DNA from: Paeniglutamicibacter cryotolerans
GTDB lineage: Bacteria; Actinomycetota; Actinomycetes; Actinomycetales; Micrococcaceae
NCBI RefSeq assembly: GCF_014190875.1
Contig: NZ_JACHVS010000001.1
Coordinates: 1,736,001-1,800,000 of the forward strand
Reading direction: 5' to 3'
DNA: 64,000 bases
Part shown: positions 62,209-64,000 of the stretch, piece after piece
Numbering within the stretch: the stretch's first letter is position 1
Layout of the letters: the number at the start of each line of letters is the position of its first letter
Translations under genes and position numbers: made by a program
Notes under the pieces: generated by a model
Told to the model about the DNA's origin: nothing
Seen by the model: the letters and a program-made list of their open reading frames with translations, nothing else
Database searches by the model: none

Positions 62209-62508
62209 GGAATTAGAGGGCCCAGCGATCCCCAGACTTCAACGAATTTTCCATTCGCACGTATTCACCCCAAGCAGTTGATGCCTCGCCACGACAGAGA
62301 TTGGTGCGGTCTGCGAATGGGCGCCGTAGCCGGCGCCGCACACGGCGTGGACTATGGCGCCCATCAGAGCACTTATGGGTGCGGTCATCGCGTGAGCGCT
62401 CCTTCGAAACAGACTCGGTAAGTCGTTTCAAAAATCACGCGATGACCGCCGCACTTCCGGGAGCAACACGACCTAGATGGGGTGCTACAGCTCGGCGGTG
62501 GACCTCAC
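62209..62508. other. Non-coding stretch with large inverted repeats
   Basis: No gene was seen. Two strong folds occupy it. Fold A: ATGGGCGCCGTAG (62317-62329) with CTATGGCGCCCAT (62352-62364). Fold B: GCGGTCATCGCGTGA (62381-62395) with its perfect complement at 62435-62449, and inner pairs GAAAC/GTTTC and GACT/AGTC. The right arm of fold A can also pair with ATGGGTGC at about 62375-62382, so A and B are partly exclusive. The first ~35 bases belong to the IS256 relic. Role unknown. Confidence 0.5.
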
Positions 62509-63447
62509 CTAGTTGGAACCGCTTCGGTTGATCTTTCCGTTGACACCGTGCGGGAAAAACCCGCCGGATGTGACCGACTTCGGGTTCAGGTAGGCGATGT
62601 TCAAGACCTGCGCCGTGGTACGGCTGAAGGCCAGGGCATTGGCGTCGGCGGGCACGAGGTTGGCGACCTTGGCCGTTCCGATGCCCTGATCCAGATCCGT
62701 CTTGCCATCGAGGCTGTCGCGGGCGTTCGAGATGGCTTGGGCGGGAGCCTGAAGGCCCCGGGCATACATGGTGGTTCTGATAATGCCAGCGTGGTATGCC
62801 TCCACAGCAAGGATGCCAGCAGCCGCCTCGAGGTAGGTCTTGTTGTCAATGAACGGTGCAGCCCCCTTATATGCAGTGACGCCAACGTCCTCGAAAATAA
62901 ACGCCCCGAGCAGGAAACTTGTTTCATCCTTGAACGGGCTGAAGGTCTGACCTGCAGTGATGAGACCGGCAGCGAGAGCGGCAGCGGTAAAGCTGGCATC
63001 AAGGTCGATCCGAGGCCGGGCCACCGCGGCTTTGCCGAGTGCGCTGCGCAGAAAACGGACATGAGCCTTTTCATCCGCTGCGATCTCGATGGCGTACTTG
63101 TGGATCAGGCTACCGCGTGTGAACGGGACCTTTCGTCCGCCCGTGACCCAGCCTTTCTTTCCCCTGCCGTCCGTGAGGCTGTCGGCCAGACCCCTGCCAG
63201 TGACCGCACGCAGGTAGAATTCGGCCTCAAGGTATTCCAAGTTCAGTGCGAAGTTCAGGATGGAAGAGTCGCTGGGGGCACCCTTATGCTCGTCCCTATC
63301 GGAATGAGCCGATGCAGGTGCGGCCGATAGCAGTGCGCCGGTACCCACGAGGCCTGCCGCGGCAGCTGCGCTAAAGAGCTTCCTGCGGTCAAGGGTGTTT
63401 TCCGCGCTCCTTGCCATTGCCGTGGTGATGAATTTCTGCTCGAACAT
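62509..63447 (-). CDS. Tat-exported ferritin-like domain protein
   Basis: A 312-residue protein with a twin-arginine signal ([31 protein letters not shown], residues about 19-50) and a ferritin-like four-helix domain ([68 protein letters not shown]) with the Glu/His pairs expected of a di-iron site. It resembles desiccation-related/DUF4439-like exported proteins. GGCAGGAGAA precedes the ATG at 63447, but a second ATG at 63603 in the same frame also has GGAGG (see findings). Confidence 0.85.
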   Translation of the reverse strand: MFEQKFITTAMARSAENTLDRRKLFSAAAAAGLVGTGALLSAAPASAHSDRDEHKGAPSDSSILNFALNLEYLEAEFYLRAVTGRGLADSLTDGRGKKGWVTGGRKVPFTRGSLIHKYAIEIAADEKAHVRFLRSALGKAAVARPRIDLDASFTAAALAAGLITAGQTFSPFKDETSFLLGAFIFEDVGVTAYKGAAPFIDNKTYLEAAAGILAVEAYHAGIIRTTMYARGLQAPAQAISNARDSLDGKTDLDQGIGTAKVANLVPADANALAFSRTTAQVLNIAYLNPKSVTSGGFFPHGVNGKINRSGSN

Positions 63448-63680
63448 TGTGTTCTCCTGCCATTCTGATGGAATGGCGGGGGCAGGACTGTCTCCTCTAG
63501 CGCTCCCCCAGCACTGCGGAACCCTCGCCACGGTCGAAGCGACCGCGATAGGTGTCAGGGTACATGCAGGATCAAGACGAGGGAAGAGGCCGCGTTGACT
63601 CATAAAAACCTCCGCGTAGCCAGATGCGTTGCCTCGGCTGAGTGTGGACAGTCATTATTTACCGGGGTCATACTGGCGAG
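63448..63680. other. Leader and promoter region of the ferritin-like gene
   Basis: On the minus strand GGAGGTTTTTATGAGTC at 63617-63601 looks like a start site of its own, in frame with the ferritin-like protein. No other gene was seen. The AT-rich stretch near 63655-63665 may hold the promoter. Confidence 0.35.
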
Positions 63681-64000
63681 ATGCGCGAAGTAATCAGCAC
63701 GCCCAACGCACCGAGTTCCCCGTTGTACAGCCAAGGCATCAAAGTGGGGGGGCCATGTTTACGTTACGGGATTGGTCGGTATTGATGTCGCCACGGGCCA
63801 ACTTGCCGGACCATAAATCCAAGAAAAAACACGGCAGGCGCTCGTCAACTGCAGAAGCGTCCTGGGAGCTGCGGGGGCCGGCCTCGATAACGTGGTTGAG
63901 GTCGGGGTATTGCTCGCGGACCCGGCGGACTTTTCCGGCATGAATGACGAATACGGAACATGGTTCCCCGTCAGCCCCCGACTCGCTACACGACAAAACT
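63681..64000 (+). pseudogene. RidA-family (reactive intermediate deaminase) gene, degenerate, 3' end outside the window
   Basis: From ATG 63681 the frame reads MREVISTPNAPSSPLYSQGIKVGG. At a run of seven G (63746-63752) the match moves to another frame: HVYVTGLVGIDVATGQLAGP, then a TAA stop (63814-63816), then IQEKTRQALVNCRSVLGAAGAGLDNVVEVGVLLADPADFSGMNDEYGTWFPVS, then a third frame PPTRYTTKL near 63975. The joined protein is a clear RidA/YjgF-like enamine deaminase. Two frameshifts plus a nonsense codon indicate a dead gene. Confidence 0.75.

Noticed and set aside
63739..63996. Minus-strand 85-codon frame at the right edge of the window.
   Set aside because: It is antisense to the ridA-like pseudogene, which shows clear protein family similarity on the plus strand.
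1..64000. CRISPR arrays, tRNA or rRNA genes and prophage genes.
   Set aside because: No regularly spaced repeats, no cloverleaf-like sequences in the gaps and no phage structural genes were found on reading the window.

Overview
This is a high-GC, gene-dense chromosomal segment with many 4-nt ATGA overlaps between genes. Protein families (DUF222/HNH protein, BTAD/SARP regulator, heterotetrameric sarcosine oxidase with creatinase, small DUF4190 membrane protein) point to a soil actinobacterium, most likely Micrococcaceae (Arthrobacter / Paeniglutamicibacter-like). The genus is inferred from protein content only. I found no tRNA, rRNA, CRISPR array or prophage.

Layout. (1) 1-2.9 kb: right end of an IS256-type element that truncated a SHOCT-domain membrane protein gene, then a DUF389 membrane protein and a two-TM potassium channel. 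(2) 2.9-17 kb: a creatine/sarcosine catabolic regulon. On the minus strand glyA-soxB-soxD-soxA-soxG and purU convert sarcosine to glycine and serine and handle the one-carbon unit. Divergently, a GntR regulator, an MHS-family transporter, creatinase, an IclR regulator, a cupin and a flavin dehydrogenase are read on the plus strand. The chain is creatine -> sarcosine + urea -> glycine + methylene-THF -> serine. Promoter and operator-like sites are visible on both sides. (3) 17-22 kb: small membrane and DUF proteins, an inositol-phosphatase-like gene, and a MarR/EmrB-type efflux pair with a clear operator. (4) 22-26 kb: a probable glutarate module (class III CoA-transferase, PucR regulator, glutaryl-CoA dehydrogenase). 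(5) 26-38.5 kb: housekeeping and accessory genes, including an alkB-tag-alkA alkylation-repair operon whose alkA is frameshifted, an ArsR/CDF metal-efflux pair, and an ogt gene coupled to its own sigma factor.

(6) 39-50 kb: a Wadjet/MksBEF-type SMC system (jetA, jetB, jetC). jetA is separated from jetBC by a 5-gene sugar-acid-type catabolic cassette (2-hydroxyacid dehydrogenase, IlvD/Edd dehydratase, HIBADH-like, SDR, GntR). A short relic of a second jetA 3' end is still translationally coupled to jetB. The nuclease gene jetD is not present next to jetC or anywhere in the window.

(7) 50-58 kb: a deacetylase-like lipoprotein, a double-hotdog thioesterase, an aldo/keto reductase, and then the most unusual locus: an operon encoding an alpha/beta-hydrolase-caspase fusion, an HExxH metallopeptidase and a BTAD/SARP-type regulator. 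I do not recognise it as a described system. (8) 58-64 kb: a decaying region with a nested insertion (IS256 relic split by an IS5-family element, itself split by an intact IS21-family element, both with target duplications), a strongly folded non-coding stretch, a Tat-exported ferritin-like protein, and a ridA-like pseudogene with two frameshifts and a nonsense codon.
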